From an uncultured Aquimarina sp. (GTDB lineage Bacteria > Bacteroidota > Bacteroidia > Flavobacteriales > Flavobacteriaceae), in contig NZ_CANLMP010000001.1 of assembly GCF_947492405.1 (NCBI RefSeq), positions 1,116,001 to 1,180,000 on the forward strand: a DNA stretch of 64,000 bases, written 5' to 3'. This document shows positions 18,181 through 27,532 of the stretch, piece by piece. The notes under the pieces are model-generated. The model searched no databases and was not told where the DNA came from. It saw only the letters and a program-made list of their open reading frames with translations. The position numbers and the translations under genes are program-made. Within the stretch, counting starts at the first letter, position 1. Each line of letters opens with the position of its first letter.

Positions 18181-19737
18181 TTAGGTCCTAGTAACTATAC
18201 AAGCTTCAGCACATTTTTCTCCATCTATAGCCGCAGAAATAATTCCTCCAGCATAACCTGCACCTTCTCCACAAGGATAGAGTCCTTTTATTTGCGTATG
18301 TTCTAATGTATATCGATCTCTGGGTATTCTTACCGGAGAAGAAGTTCTGGATTCTGGAGCATGTACAACCGCTTCATTGGTTAGATAACCTCGCATACTT
18401 TTATCGAAAGCTTTAAAACCTTCTTGAAGCGTACTATGAATAAACTTTGGAAATACTTCATTCATATCTACAGATGTTAAACCAGGTTTATAAGAAGTCT
18501 CAGGTAAATCCAAAGATGTTTTTCCTTGTGTTAAATCTACTAATCGTTGCGCAGGAACTCGTTGAGTTTCTCCAGCCAGATGCCAGGCTTGTTGTTCTAT
18601 TTTTTTCTGAAAATACATTCCTGATAAAGGCCCATACTCAGAAAATTCTTTAAAATCTTCTAAACGTAACTCTACTACAATTCCACTATTAGAGGTAGGT
18701 TGGTCTCTTTTTGATGGTGACCAACCATTAGTTACTACTTCTCCAGGGCTCGTGGCACAAGGAGCAATAACTCCACCTGGACACATACAGAAAGAATACA
18801 TCCCCCTACCCTTTACTTGTTTTACGATACTATAAGGAGATGGAGGAAGGTAAGGTCCACGAACTTCACATTTATACTGGATTTGATCGATTAATTGTTG
18901 AGAATGCTCTACTCTAACTCCTAATGCAAATGGTTTTGCTTCTATTTCTATATTTTTCTTGTGCAATAACTCAAAAATATCCCTTGCCGAATGTCCTGTG
19001 GCTAAGATTACTTTATTAGCTTCAATAGTATCTCCATTTTGTAAAGTTACTCCAGTAATTTCGGAATTCTTGATACTAAAATCAGTTACCCGTGTTTCAA
19101 AATGAATTTCTCCTCCGTGTGCTATTATTTTTTCTCTGATAGCCGCTATAATCGCAGGTAATTTATTGGTGCCTATATGTGGGTGTGCTTCTACCAAAAT
19201 CTGATCAGTTGCTCCAAAACCTACTAACAATTGAAGAATACGGTTTACATCTCCCCTTTTCTTAGAGCGTGTATATAACTTACCATCACTGTAAGTCCCT
19301 GCTCCTCCTTCTCCAAAACAGTAATTAGAGTCTTGATTCACAATATGATCTCTATTTATTGCCTTAAGATCTCTTCTTCTGTTACGAACATCCTTTCCTC
19401 TTTCTAACACTATTGGTTTATACCCTAACTCTACACAACGTAAAGCTGCAAACAATCCCGCAGGACCTGCTCCAATAATGACAACTTCACTTGCTTCAGA
19501 CACATCCGGGTATTCAGGTAATTTAATAGCTTGATCGACAAAATCTTCCTGAACATATACCTTTATTTTTAGATTTACTTTAATAGCTTTTTGACGGGCA
19601 TCAATAGATCTCTTTAAAATTTGGACATACCTTATTTCATTTAAAGGGATACCATTTTTTCTGGACACCTGAGCTTTTAGCTTGTCTGGATCTGCAGCAA
19701 TTTCTGGTGCTACTTGTATGGTGAATTCGTGTTGCAA
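18181..19737 (-). CDS. FAD-dependent dehydrogenase (COG2509 type)
   Basis: A 518-residue flavoprotein. The N-terminal 80 residues form a small alpha/beta domain (ferredoxin-like in related proteins). GAGPAG at 89-94 opens the FAD-binding Rossmann fold, with VLERGKDV as the ribose-binding acidic strand end. The middle carries DSNYCFGEGGAGTYSDGKLYTR and ILATGHSARD. The C-terminus closes the FAD site with GLYPCGEGAGYAGGI. The FSMCPGG-type segment (CMCPGGVIAPCAT) is typical of this group. The substrate is unknown; it belongs to a family of widely conserved oxidoreductases annotated only by fold. It is cytoplasmic and has no partner gene here. Confidence 0.88.
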   Translation of the reverse strand: MQHEFTIQVAPEIAADPDKLKAQVSRKNGIPLNEIRYVQILKRSIDARQKAIKVNLKIKVYVQEDFVDQAIKLPEYPDVSEASEVVIIGAGPAGLFAALRCVELGYKPIVLERGKDVRNRRRDLKAINRDHIVNQDSNYCFGEGGAGTYSDGKLYTRSKKRGDVNRILQLLVGFGATDQILVEAHPHIGTNKLPAIIAAIREKIIAHGGEIHFETRVTDFSIKNSEITGVTLQNGDTIEANKVILATGHSARDIFELLHKKNIEIEAKPFALGVRVEHSQQLIDQIQYKCEVRGPYLPPSPYSIVKQVKGRGMYSFCMCPGGVIAPCATSPGEVVTNGWSPSKRDQPTSNSGIVVELRLEDFKEFSEYGPLSGMYFQKKIEQQAWHLAGETQRVPAQRLVDLTQGKTSLDLPETSYKPGLTSVDMNEVFPKFIHSTLQEGFKAFDKSMRGYLTNEAVVHAPESRTSSPVRIPRDRYTLEHTQIKGLYPCGEGAGYAGGIISAAIDGEKCAEACIVTRT

Positions 19738-19789
19738 AGGATATCGATTCTAATTTTTCGCGAAGATACAATGTTATAAAAAAACAAAT

Positions 19790-20518
19790 CTATTTATTAC
19801 GAACATAAACCAATTTAAACTTTCGATTATTCTGATCTCTTTGTTCGATCTCGAATTGCTTTAATGACTTAAACAATGGTGTTAATTTTTCGAATCCAAA
19901 ATTTCTAGAATCAAAATTAGGTTGCTTTTTAAGAATAAGAGAGCCAACATCTCCCATAAAAGCCCATCCATCTTCATCAGCTGCATCAGAAACAGAATTT
20001 CTTAGTAACCTTATTACTTTAGGCGTAATTTTATCTAAGTTAGATTTTTCCAACTTCTCTTTACCATCCTTTTTCTCTGTATCTTGTTTCAGAATTTCTA
20101 AATAAATAAACTTATCACAAGCAACTATAAATGGTTCTGGTGTTTTCTTTTCTCCAAGTCCATATACAACAACACCAGCTTCTCTTAATCTCATGGCTAG
20201 TTTAGTAAAATCGCTATCAGATGAGACTAAACAAAATCCATTGACTTTTTCTGAATATAAAATATCCATAGCATCTATAATCATTGCAGAATCGGTAGCA
20301 TTTTTTCCTGTAGTATAGCTATACTGCTGTATTGGATTGATAGCATTTTCGAGAAGAATATTCTTCCATTTAGCTAAATACGGTTTGGTCCAGTCACCAT
20401 AAATCCTCTTAATAGTTGGAGTACCGTACTTCGCAATCTCTTCCATCATTTCTTTTAGATATTTTGCCGGTATATTATCACCATCTATAAGGACAGCCAA
20501 TTTTGTATCTTTAATCAT
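19790..20518 (-). CDS. NYN-domain (PIN-like) protein with C-terminal OST-HTH/LOTUS domain
   Basis: A 242-residue protein. The N-terminal NYN domain carries the acidic nuclease-like residues: D12, D14 and N15 in LIDGDNIP, D76 in NATDSAMIIDAM, and D101/D103 in SSDSDFTKLA. This set fits metal-dependent RNA cleavage. Residues about 165-240 form an OST-HTH/LOTUS domain (VIRLLRNSVSDAADEDGWAF, then LIL... and KLTPLFKSLKQFEI), which in other proteins binds RNA. The architecture is that of the LabA/DUF88 group. It could act on RNA, but the substrate is unknown. It is divergent from the DUF2071 gene, with only 54 bp between the two starts. Confidence 0.88.
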   Translation of the reverse strand: MIKDTKLAVLIDGDNIPAKYLKEMMEEIAKYGTPTIKRIYGDWTKPYLAKWKNILLENAINPIQQYSYTTGKNATDSAMIIDAMDILYSEKVNGFCLVSSDSDFTKLAMRLREAGVVVYGLGEKKTPEPFIVACDKFIYLEILKQDTEKKDGKEKLEKSNLDKITPKVIRLLRNSVSDAADEDGWAFMGDVGSLILKKQPNFDSRNFGFEKLTPLFKSLKQFEIEQRDQNNRKFKLVYVRNK

Positions 20519-20572
20519 GTTTTTAAAGGTACGTAAATACGATATCTAAAAAAAGTATTCAATAATAATCGA

Positions 20573-21307
20573 ATGACCATTCAGGAAATATTAAAAAACA
20601 CTCGGCATAGACCCTGGGATTTACCTAATGAACCTTGGAAATACTATCAAGAATGGAATAATGCAATTTTTCTGCATTGGAAAGTAGATTATGACGAGCT
20701 TAAAAAATTTGTTCCTAAAGAACTGGAAATTGATCTATTTGAGGGAGATGCTTGGGTTTCATTAGTAGCTTTTTCAATGGAAAAGATTAGACCGAAATAT
20801 CTTCCGTACTTTACTCCTATTTCTAATTTTAATGAAATTAATATTCGAACATATATTAAATCAGGAAAAAAGACTGGAGTTTATTTCTTAAGTATTGAAG
20901 GAGGAAAAAAGATTTCTTGTAGAATCGCTAAGAAAATTTCAGAACTACCCTATCGATATTCTAAAATGAAAAGAGAATCAGATTTTTATAATTCATCTAA
21001 TAATACTTTTAGAGACCTCTTCGAAATTCAATTTAAAATAGGGAAAGATCAAAAAACGAAGTCTAATCTGGATATTTGGTTAACGGAGCGATATGCTCTT
21101 TTTCAGGATTCTAAAGACATCATAAATGAATATGAGATTCATCATCCAGAATGGCACTTACAAGAAATTGAAGTTAAAAATTTAACGGTTAACTATGCTC
21201 GCTTTGTTAATTTATTGAAAGGAAAACCTAATAAAATTGGATATTCAAAAGGAGTTCAGGTAATTGCTTGGGGAATGCAGAAAAAGAAATTAATTGACTA
21301 CTCCTAA
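20573..21307 (+). CDS. DUF2071 (YqjF-like) protein
   Basis: A 244-residue soluble protein of the DUF2071 family. Typical segments are RPWDLPNEPWKYYQEWNNAIFLHWKV (first half shown by position 14-39), VPKELEIDLFEGDAWVSLV, NEINIRTYIKSGKKTGVYF and LDIWLTERYALF. The family fold is an acetoacetate-decarboxylase-like beta barrel. No catalytic lysine can be assigned with confidence, so I give no reaction. It is divergent from the NYN gene and probably transcribed alone. The start at 20573 gives the full N-terminal family motif. Confidence 0.8.
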   Translation: MTIQEILKNTRHRPWDLPNEPWKYYQEWNNAIFLHWKVDYDELKKFVPKELEIDLFEGDAWVSLVAFSMEKIRPKYLPYFTPISNFNEINIRTYIKSGKKTGVYFLSIEGGKKISCRIAKKISELPYRYSKMKRESDFYNSSNNTFRDLFEIQFKIGKDQKTKSNLDIWLTERYALFQDSKDIINEYEIHHPEWHLQEIEVKNLTVNYARFVNLLKGKPNKIGYSKGVQVIAWGMQKKKLIDYS

Positions 21308-21442
21308 TAAAAGGTCTTTAAAAAATATCTATTATGAAACATTTTAGATTTTGAAAAAGATTCATCTTCAGCTAAATTTCTATGACACAATACGTAAACT
21401 CTATTTTACGTTTACATACTTATTTATATTAACTCAATAAGT

Positions 21443-21748
21443 ATGAAGAATCTGGAAGACAAAACATCAAAGTTTATAAGTAAAAAACTAAATGGATTAA
21501 AACCAAAAGGTACAATTGAATGTTTTCTTGATGATACATCTTCTTTATCTTGTAAAAGCAACTATTCATCAGGTTTATTAAGTCGTTCTGAACAAAAATT
21601 CTTTGAAAATTTATCCGAAAAAGACTCTTCTGAGTTTCTTGCTATGGTAAATAAGCTAATACAAAAATCTTCAGAAAGTAATAATGGTTCGATACGTTCG
21701 TGTTTAATTAATTTTAATTCCATTAAATTTGAATTTAGTTATTATTAA
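21443..21748 (+). CDS. Small protein of unknown function
   Basis: A 101-residue soluble protein that I do not recognise. It begins MKNLEDKTSKFISKKLNG, has a helical centre (LSRSEQKFFENLSEKDSSEFLAMVNKLI spans residues 47-74) and a hydrophobic/aromatic end, IKFEFSYY. It is Ser- and Lys-rich and has two isolated cysteines near residues 27 and 37 plus one at 92. There is no signal peptide, no membrane segment and no clear neighbour relation: the VOC gene begins 32 bp later and could be co-transcribed. Codon use is like the surroundings, which supports a real gene, but it could be lineage-specific. Confidence 0.55.
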   Translation: MKNLEDKTSKFISKKLNGLKPKGTIECFLDDTSSLSCKSNYSSGLLSRSEQKFFENLSEKDSSEFLAMVNKLIQKSSESNNGSIRSCLINFNSIKFEFSYY

Positions 21749-21780
21749 ACAAACCAAAAATATCTTTTACATCAGCATAT

Positions 21781-22437
21781 TTGGAAATAAAAACGTTAAA
21801 CATATTTTCAAGAAACCTAGAACAACAAAAGGAATTTTATAATGACCTATTAGGATTTCAATGTCAAAAAGATCCAGACACTCTTAGCCTTTTTACTCAA
21901 GAAAACATACTAACATTTAGAAAGTCTAAAAAAGATTTTTATTATCATTTTGCTTTCTTAATACCAACAGGTTCGATCCATACAGCAATTGATTTTTTAG
22001 AGAATAAAAATATTTCACTTCTACCTTATAAAGGAGATAACATCATTCAATTCGATAGCGGAAGAGCGATTTATTTTTATGACAAGGATGAAAATATAGT
22101 TGAATTTATTGAGCGGCCATTAGTAAATTATCCCAAAAGCAATAATTTTTCTATAGATCAAGTAATTAAGCTTAATGAAATCGGGTTGCCACATATAGAT
22201 CCTATAAAAATGGCAAATACATTGATTAAAGAATTCGGAATTAACCCTATCGATAGAAATAGTTTTAGAGAAAACTTTTGTTGGGTTGGCGATCATAATG
22301 GAGTGATCATTGTAACAAAAGAAAGTAGAAATTGGCTCCCAACAGATAGACCTGGAATTATAAATGATTTTACCATCTGTTATCAGGAAAATGGGATAGA
22401 ATACAATATCTCTTTTGAAAATAATGAAATAAAATAG
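21781..22437 (+). CDS. VOC (glyoxalase/dioxygenase) superfamily protein
   Basis: A 218-residue protein with two VOC-type modules. The first opens IKTLNIFSRNLEQQKEFYND and closes with GRAIYFYDKDENIVEFIERP. The second, less conserved, begins near residue 135 with LNEIGLPHIDP. In VOC enzymes a metal is held by His/Glu residues at strand ends. Here the closing glutamate (VEFIE) is present but the N-terminal ligand position reads NIFSRN and has no His, so activity is uncertain. The start is a TTG at 21781 because no ATG or GTG precedes the first strand in frame. Confidence 0.75.
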   Translation: MEIKTLNIFSRNLEQQKEFYNDLLGFQCQKDPDTLSLFTQENILTFRKSKKDFYYHFAFLIPTGSIHTAIDFLENKNISLLPYKGDNIIQFDSGRAIYFYDKDENIVEFIERPLVNYPKSNNFSIDQVIKLNEIGLPHIDPIKMANTLIKEFGINPIDRNSFRENFCWVGDHNGVIIVTKESRNWLPTDRPGIINDFTICYQENGIEYNISFENNEIK

Positions 22438-22611
22438 AGAAATAAAAGTCTATTTTTTATCAAAATACGTTATTAGCAGTTTTTAATCCGAAAAAACAAA
22501 GCTTTTGTCGATCCTTTCTATTACTGGGGTTTACAGAGTTTTATACCAACAAACGATATTTATTTATATCTCAATTACGTTGTTTTAACCTTTTATTAAT
22601 ATATAAGTTTC

Positions 22612-22619
22612 TATATTTG
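22612..22619 (+). promoter_or_regulatory. Promoter -7 element TATATTTG
   Basis: Perfect TAnnTTTG match 25 bp before the porin ATG at 22645. Confidence 0.6.
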
Positions 22620-22644
22620 ATTTGAACAATCAATAATTAGACTT

Positions 22645-23154
22645 ATGAAAAAACTATTTTTTTTAGCCATTGCGCTTATCGGTTTTACTACAATTTCTAA
22701 TGCACAAAGTATCAAATTTGGTGTAAAAGGAGGTGTTAACTTTTCTAATATAAACGGAGATACGGATCTAGACAGCAGAACAGGGTATCATATCGGAGTT
22801 GTTGGACAATTGGGAATCGCTGACAAATTTGCCATTCAGCCAGAAATTTTATATTCTGCTCAAGGAGCAGATGATACAGACATTGACTATGTGAATGTGC
22901 CAATATTAGTGAAATATAAATTTCTTAAGTTCGTTAGTTTCGAAGCAGGTCCACAATTTGGTATCGTAGTAAATGATGATTTTCAAGTTGGAGAACCTGA
23001 AAGCTTTGATGTTAGTGGTGCCGTAGGAGCTGGTGTAGAATTTGGAAAATTCTTTGCTCAAGCAAGATATAACTTTGGACTAACCGATGTGGTAGACAAT
23101 GTCGATTCTAAAAACGGAACTTTTCAACTTTCTGTTGGATATTATATCTTTTAA
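22645..23154 (+). CDS. Outer-membrane beta-barrel protein (porin family)
   Basis: A 169-residue protein with a signal peptide (MKKLFFLAIALIGFTTISNAQ) and a small OMP_b-brl-type barrel. Alternating strands with turn motifs GVKGGVNFSNINGD, YHIGVVGQLG, FAIQPEILYSAQGADD, VNVPILVKYKF and FVSFEAGPQFGIVVND are typical, and it ends on an aromatic residue (YYIF). About eight strands are expected. Such small barrels are abundant in Bacteroidota and their individual roles are mostly unknown. It has its own promoter and a 21-bp terminator stem shared with the convergent helicase gene. Confidence 0.88.
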   Translation: MKKLFFLAIALIGFTTISNAQSIKFGVKGGVNFSNINGDTDLDSRTGYHIGVVGQLGIADKFAIQPEILYSAQGADDTDIDYVNVPILVKYKFLKFVSFEAGPQFGIVVNDDFQVGEPESFDVSGAVGAGVEFGKFFAQARYNFGLTDVVDNVDSKNGTFQLSVGYYIF

Positions 23155-23174
23155 TGATAAAAAATATTTCATTT

Positions 23175-23219
23175 GATCATAAAAAATGCGGAAGTTTTAC
23201 TTCCGCATTTTTTATGATC
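23175..23219. terminator. Bidirectional terminator, 21-bp perfect stem
   Basis: Arms 23175-23195 and 23199-23219 are perfect inverted repeats with a 3-nt loop, an ATGCGGAAGT core and A/T runs on both sides. The right arm overlaps the last codons and stop of the helicase gene. Confidence 0.88.
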
Positions 23220-24441
23220 TTTTACGTCTTCTGTTATTATTTCTATTATTACGTTTATTCCTTCCTTGTTGGTTTTTCTTTGGAGGTGCAGCATTATAAT
23301 CAAAGACAAAACTTGGTTCAAAACCTTCTATGGTCTCTTTAGGTAAAGTTAATCCTAATAGTTTTTCTATTCCTTTTACATAAGCAACTTCTTCCTGAGA
23401 AACTAATGAGATGGCTTCTCCGCTTGCTCCTGCTCTACCTGTACGTCCAATTCTATGAACATAATCTTCAGAGATATTTGGTAATTCATAATTAATTACA
23501 TGTGGTAACAATGGGATATCCAAACCTCTAGCTGCAATATCCGTTGCCACCAATACTCTAATTTTATTTTGTTTAAAACCAGTCAATGCTTTTGTTCTTG
23601 CTCCTTGACTTTTATTTCCGTGTATTGCCGCAGATGTGATTCCGTTTTTTACTAATTTTTCGCTTAAGCGATTTGCCCCATGTTTGGTACGAGTAAAAAT
23701 GAGTACTTGCTTCCAACTCCCTTCAGAAATTAACTTGATGACTACTTCAGATTTCTTAGCTTTATCCACCTTATACATCTTTTGATCTACCTTCTCTGCA
23801 GTTGTATTTTCTGGAGCAGCCTCTACGGATACTGGATGATGTAAAATACCATTAGCTAATTTTTTGATCTCTTTAGAAAATGTAGCAGAGAACAACAGGT
23901 TTTGTCGTTTCTGAGGCAACAAAGCTAATATCTTATTGATATCTCTCTGAAATCCCATATCCAGCATTCTATCTGCCTCATCCAATACTAGAATTTCGGT
24001 TTTTGCTAAAGAAAGTGCCCTTTGACTATGTAAATCTAGTAAGCGACCCGGAGTTGCAACCAATATATCAACTCCATTTCTTAAAGATCTTATTTGTGGA
24101 TTAGCATTTACACCTCCAAAAACAACCATAGATCTTAAATCAACAAATTCGCTATATGCTTTTACATTATCTAATATTTGAGCAGCTAGTTCTCTAGTTG
24201 GAGTTAATATTAATGCTCGAATAGGTCTCTTCCTATAGTGTTGTCCTTGTGATAATAATTGAAGTATAGGTAATGTAAAACCAGCTGTTTTACCAGTCCC
24301 TGTTTGAGCCGATGCTAATACATCCTTTCTTTCTAAAATTGGTGGTATTGCTTTTTCCTGAATTGGAGAAGGAACAGTATATCCTTTTTTATCGATTGCT
24401 TTTAATAAAGCATCGGATAATCCTAATGAATTAAATGACAT
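23212..24441 (-). CDS. DEAD-box RNA helicase, RhlE type
   Basis: A 409-residue ATP-dependent RNA helicase. The Q motif is at [11 protein letters not shown], motif I AQTGTGKT at 45-52, and Ia PTRELAAQI. Motif II is [11 protein letters not shown] and motif III is SATFS. In the second domain are RGLDIP and motif [12 protein letters not shown]. The C-terminus is a short basic tail rich in Asn and Arg (about residues 385-409), which in RhlE-like enzymes binds RNA non-specifically. It would act in RNA unwinding, ribosome assembly or mRNA turnover, often more important in the cold. A -7 element lies about 57 bp upstream, giving a leader with a small hairpin just before the ATG. Confidence 0.93.
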   Translation of the reverse strand: MSFNSLGLSDALLKAIDKKGYTVPSPIQEKAIPPILERKDVLASAQTGTGKTAGFTLPILQLLSQGQHYRKRPIRALILTPTRELAAQILDNVKAYSEFVDLRSMVVFGGVNANPQIRSLRNGVDILVATPGRLLDLHSQRALSLAKTEILVLDEADRMLDMGFQRDINKILALLPQKRQNLLFSATFSKEIKKLANGILHHPVSVEAAPENTTAEKVDQKMYKVDKAKKSEVVIKLISEGSWKQVLIFTRTKHGANRLSEKLVKNGITSAAIHGNKSQGARTKALTGFKQNKIRVLVATDIAARGLDIPLLPHVINYELPNISEDYVHRIGRTGRAGASGEAISLVSQEEVAYVKGIEKLLGLTLPKETIEGFEPSFVFDYNAAPPKKNQQGRNKRNNRNNNRRRKRS

Positions 24442-24497
24442 ATAAATTGTTTAAGAAACAACAATCTATTACGTTATGCCATTTCTGAATGCAGCAG

Positions 24498-24505
24498 CAA
24501 AGGTA
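24498..24505 (-). promoter_or_regulatory. Promoter -7 element TACCTTTG for the helicase
   Basis: Perfect TAnnTTTG on the minus strand. The predicted leader is about 50 nt and includes the inverted repeat TTGTTT-CTT-AAACAA close to the start codon. Confidence 0.55.
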
Positions 24506-24706
24506 CGCCTATTTTTTAGTATTAAAATTTTCTTAATAGTTTTCTCTATTTATTTGAAATCTAACTTATAAAAACACTTTACTTATTACGAAATGCAATA
24601 CCTTATTATCAAGTTTAAATTCCTGTATTTTATAAATCCTAAGTAAGTCTTCATTATATTAGCTAATTATAGAAATGATTATTAAAACACAGAATTTAAA
24701 GACATT

Positions 24707-25504
24707 ATGCAATCTAAGTATATCATTAATCCGATTTTTATCAGTTCGTTATTGATTCTTTTGATAAATGATTTCTTTCTTAAATATGCTTTTCATAATT
24801 GGATTACCGGAAAATTATCTGACATATTTGGAATTATAGTTTTTGCTTTGTTTTTAACATCATTTGCTAGCAAATTTAAAAAGGGCATATTTATAATTAC
24901 AGCCATTGCTTTTAGCTTCTGGAAAACATCTTATAGTCAACCGATTATTGAATTTTGGAATGCTTTAGAAACTATACAATTTGATAGGACAATAGATTAT
25001 ACTGACATTATTTGTGTTTTAGTCTTAATCCCTTTGTATCCATACAGCCCTTCTATTCTTTTAATTAAATCTAAAACAATAGTATTTAAATTAGCCAAAC
25101 CTGTTTTAGTAAGTATAACCTTCTTTGCTCTATTAAGTACTTCTCAAAAGCGTTATTTAGTTCCGTCCGCTATGAAACTAGACAAAAACATTATGATTAA
25201 AATGTCTAAAGATTCATTTTTCCATCAATTAGAAAATGATAAGGTCAACTACCAAAAAGACGATATATTGATTGTAAAAAGAGATACTTTTGATAAATAT
25301 ATTCTTAGAAATATTGTTTTAGATTACGATACAATACAAAAAGTAACCATCGGTGTAAGAGAAAGAAAAAATAAAACGAATGTATATATCGATAGTTTGG
25401 TGAATAGAAAAAATGGCAAAAGTTATTATTTTACAGTTAATAAGGAATGGCTAAAAACATATAAAGTAGATCTGATAGAATTATTAAAGAATACAAATGA
25501 GTAA
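24707..25504 (+). CDS. Membrane protein of unknown function
   Basis: A 265-residue protein with about four to five membrane helices in the first half (near residues 10-25, 38-55, 62-72, 101-118 and 128-144). The conserved-looking motif NWITGKLSDIFGIIVFALF lies between helices 1 and 2. The second half is a soluble Lys-rich domain, probably extracytoplasmic or cytoplasmic, with no motif I recognise. It is transcribed alone, 103 bp before the BatA-like gene, which has its own -7 element. I do not assign a function. Confidence 0.6.
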   Translation: MQSKYIINPIFISSLLILLINDFFLKYAFHNWITGKLSDIFGIIVFALFLTSFASKFKKGIFIITAIAFSFWKTSYSQPIIEFWNALETIQFDRTIDYTDIICVLVLIPLYPYSPSILLIKSKTIVFKLAKPVLVSITFFALLSTSQKRYLVPSAMKLDKNIMIKMSKDSFFHQLENDKVNYQKDDILIVKRDTFDKYILRNIVLDYDTIQKVTIGVRERKNKTNVYIDSLVNRKNGKSYYFTVNKEWLKTYKVDLIELLKNTNE

Positions 25505-25581
25505 AAACGATTTGATAGCTTATGGTATTTTCTTACCCTAAAAATTCGTTAAGCCTAAACGGTCAATAACAAATCTTATAG

Positions 25582-25589
25582 TATATTTG
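25582..25589 (+). promoter_or_regulatory. Promoter -7 element TATATTTG
   Basis: Perfect TAnnTTTG match 18 bp before the ATG of the BatA-like gene at 25607. Confidence 0.6.
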
Positions 25590-25606
25590 ACAAACGTTAA
25601 TCAAGA

Positions 25607-27532
25607 ATGCAATTCAGACACCCAGAATTTCTTTATGCTTTATTTGCACTTGTTATTCCTATTATAGTTCATTTATTTCAATTACGTCGTTTTCAGAAAG
25701 TGCCTTTTACTAATGTGCAATTTCTAAAAGCGGTTACAATACAGACGCGTAAAAGTTCTCAGATCAAAAAATGGTTAACACTTCTTGCAAGATTATTTGC
25801 GCTAGCAGGACTTATTATTGCTTTTGCTCAACCGTTTTTAGCTTCAGAAGAAATCGTTGGTAAAAAAAGTGAAACTGCAATATATCTGGATAATTCTTTT
25901 AGTATGCAAGCCAAAGGCTCTAAAGGTCCTTTGTTGCAGAGAGCAATCCAGGAGTTATTAAGTGTATTACCCGAAGATGAAAAGGTCTCTATTTTTACGA
26001 ATACCAAAACATTTAAGGATGTAAGTAAAAAAGATATACAGAATGATTTACTTCAGCTTGAATATACATCTAATCAGATACCATATAGTGCAGCATACCT
26101 AAAAGGAAAACAACTTATCGGAAACGCCCCAGAAACTATTAAACGGATTATTATGGTTTCTGATTTTCAACAAAAAAATGAAGCTTTTGATCTTCCTTTT
26201 GATACTGACACCGAAACAAATTTTGTACAACTACAGCCTGTAACTCGCCAGAATATTTCGATAGACAGTCTTTCATTGCAGCGTAATGCAAGTAATGAAT
26301 TAGTTCTTAATGTTTTAGTAAGTAATACAGATGCTAATGCTGATAATGTCTCTATTGCCTTTTATAATGACGAAAAGTTATTAGGAAAAACCTCTGTTAC
26401 AATCCCTAAAAATGGGACGACAAATACCCAGTTTAAAGTTGATGATAATAGTAAGGTTAACGGTCGTATTGTACTAGAAGATCCTGCCTTAACTTTTGAC
26501 AACTCTAGGTATTTTACAATTAATACTCCAGAAAAGATTAGGGTATTAGCCATTAATGAGGCAAGCGATAGTTTTATAAAAAACATCTATACTACTGATG
26601 AGTTCTTTCTAATAAGTACCGTATTAGAAAAACTAAATTATAATGATATTAGTAATGCTAACCTGGTACTAATTAATGAACTAAAACAAATTCCAGTCTC
26701 ATTAATTAATGCTCTTAAATCATTCGAAGACCAAGGTGGAACTATATGCTTCATTCCTGCTACAGATGGTAATATCGTTTCATATCAACAACTGATTAAT
26801 AGTTTTTCTAAAGAAGGCCTATTAGATTTAAATACACAGGAAAAGAGTATAACTAATATTAATTTTTCGCATCCGTTATACAGAGGAGTTTTTGACAAGA
26901 GAATAACTAATTTTCAATACCCAAAGGTTAATTCGTTCTATAGAACAAATTCCGATAATAGTATTTTATCTTTCGAGGATCAAACACCTTTTTTGTACAA
27001 AACAAATTCTTTGTACATATTCACAGCATCAATTGATAACGAGAATTCGAATTTTAAGAATTCGCCACTAATTGTTCCTACCTTATATAACATTGGAAAA
27101 CAAAGCTTGCAACTTTCTGATATATCATACATTATTGGACAAACAAACACCTATGATATCCCGATATCTTTAGGACAGGATGGAATATTATCTTTAGAAT
27201 CTAAAGAAGAAAGTAATATCCCTCTCCAACAAAGTTTTGCTGCCAAAGTTCGAATTACAACCGATGAAGTCCCTACAAAGGCTGGAATATATGCACTAAA
27301 AGATAAAGAGCAACTTATCCAAAATGTAAGCTATAATTACAATACCGCAGAAAGTGATTTACAATATTACGATCTTTCTACTACGACGGAATATGTGGTA
27401 AATGATTCTATAACTTCCTTATTTGAACAAATAAAAGAAGAAAGTAGCATTCATGAACTTTGGAAATGGTTTATTATTTTTGCTCTGATTTTCTTATTAA
27501 TTGAAATCCTATTATTAAAATATCTCAAATGA
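25607..27532 (+). CDS. BatA-domain membrane protein with VWA domain
   Basis: A 641-residue inner-membrane protein. Residues 1-80 are the N-terminal BatA (aerotolerance regulator) domain: FRHPEFLYALFALVIPIIVHLF, a linker VPFTNVQFL, and a second helix ending FAQPF. A von Willebrand A domain follows with a MIDAS motif D95-N-S97-F-S99 (YLDNSFSM) and a later SDFQQ strand. The rest is a large extracytoplasmic region, then a C-terminal helix (about 617-637). Bat proteins form membrane complexes with MoxR ATPases, but no moxR, batB or other bat gene lies here. It overlaps the next gene by 4 bp (ATGA), which indicates translational coupling. Confidence 0.85.
   Translation: MQFRHPEFLYALFALVIPIIVHLFQLRRFQKVPFTNVQFLKAVTIQTRKSSQIKKWLTLLARLFALAGLIIAFAQPFLASEEIVGKKSETAIYLDNSFSMQAKGSKGPLLQRAIQELLSVLPEDEKVSIFTNTKTFKDVSKKDIQNDLLQLEYTSNQIPYSAAYLKGKQLIGNAPETIKRIIMVSDFQQKNEAFDLPFDTDTETNFVQLQPVTRQNISIDSLSLQRNASNELVLNVLVSNTDANADNVSIAFYNDEKLLGKTSVTIPKNGTTNTQFKVDDNSKVNGRIVLEDPALTFDNSRYFTINTPEKIRVLAINEASDSFIKNIYTTDEFFLISTVLEKLNYNDISNANLVLINELKQIPVSLINALKSFEDQGGTICFIPATDGNIVSYQQLINSFSKEGLLDLNTQEKSITNINFSHPLYRGVFDKRITNFQYPKVNSFYRTNSDNSILSFEDQTPFLYKTNSLYIFTASIDNENSNFKNSPLIVPTLYNIGKQSLQLSDISYIIGQTNTYDIPISLGQDGILSLESKEESNIPLQQSFAAKVRITTDEVPTKAGIYALKDKEQLIQNVSYNYNTAESDLQYYDLSTTTEYVVNDSITSLFEQIKEESSIHELWKWFIIFALIFLLIEILLLKYLK

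Noticed and set aside
23154..23342. 62-codon frame across the terminator after the porin gene
   Set aside because: It overlaps the terminator stem and the helicase gene, and its translation is Phe/Tyr-rich low complexity.
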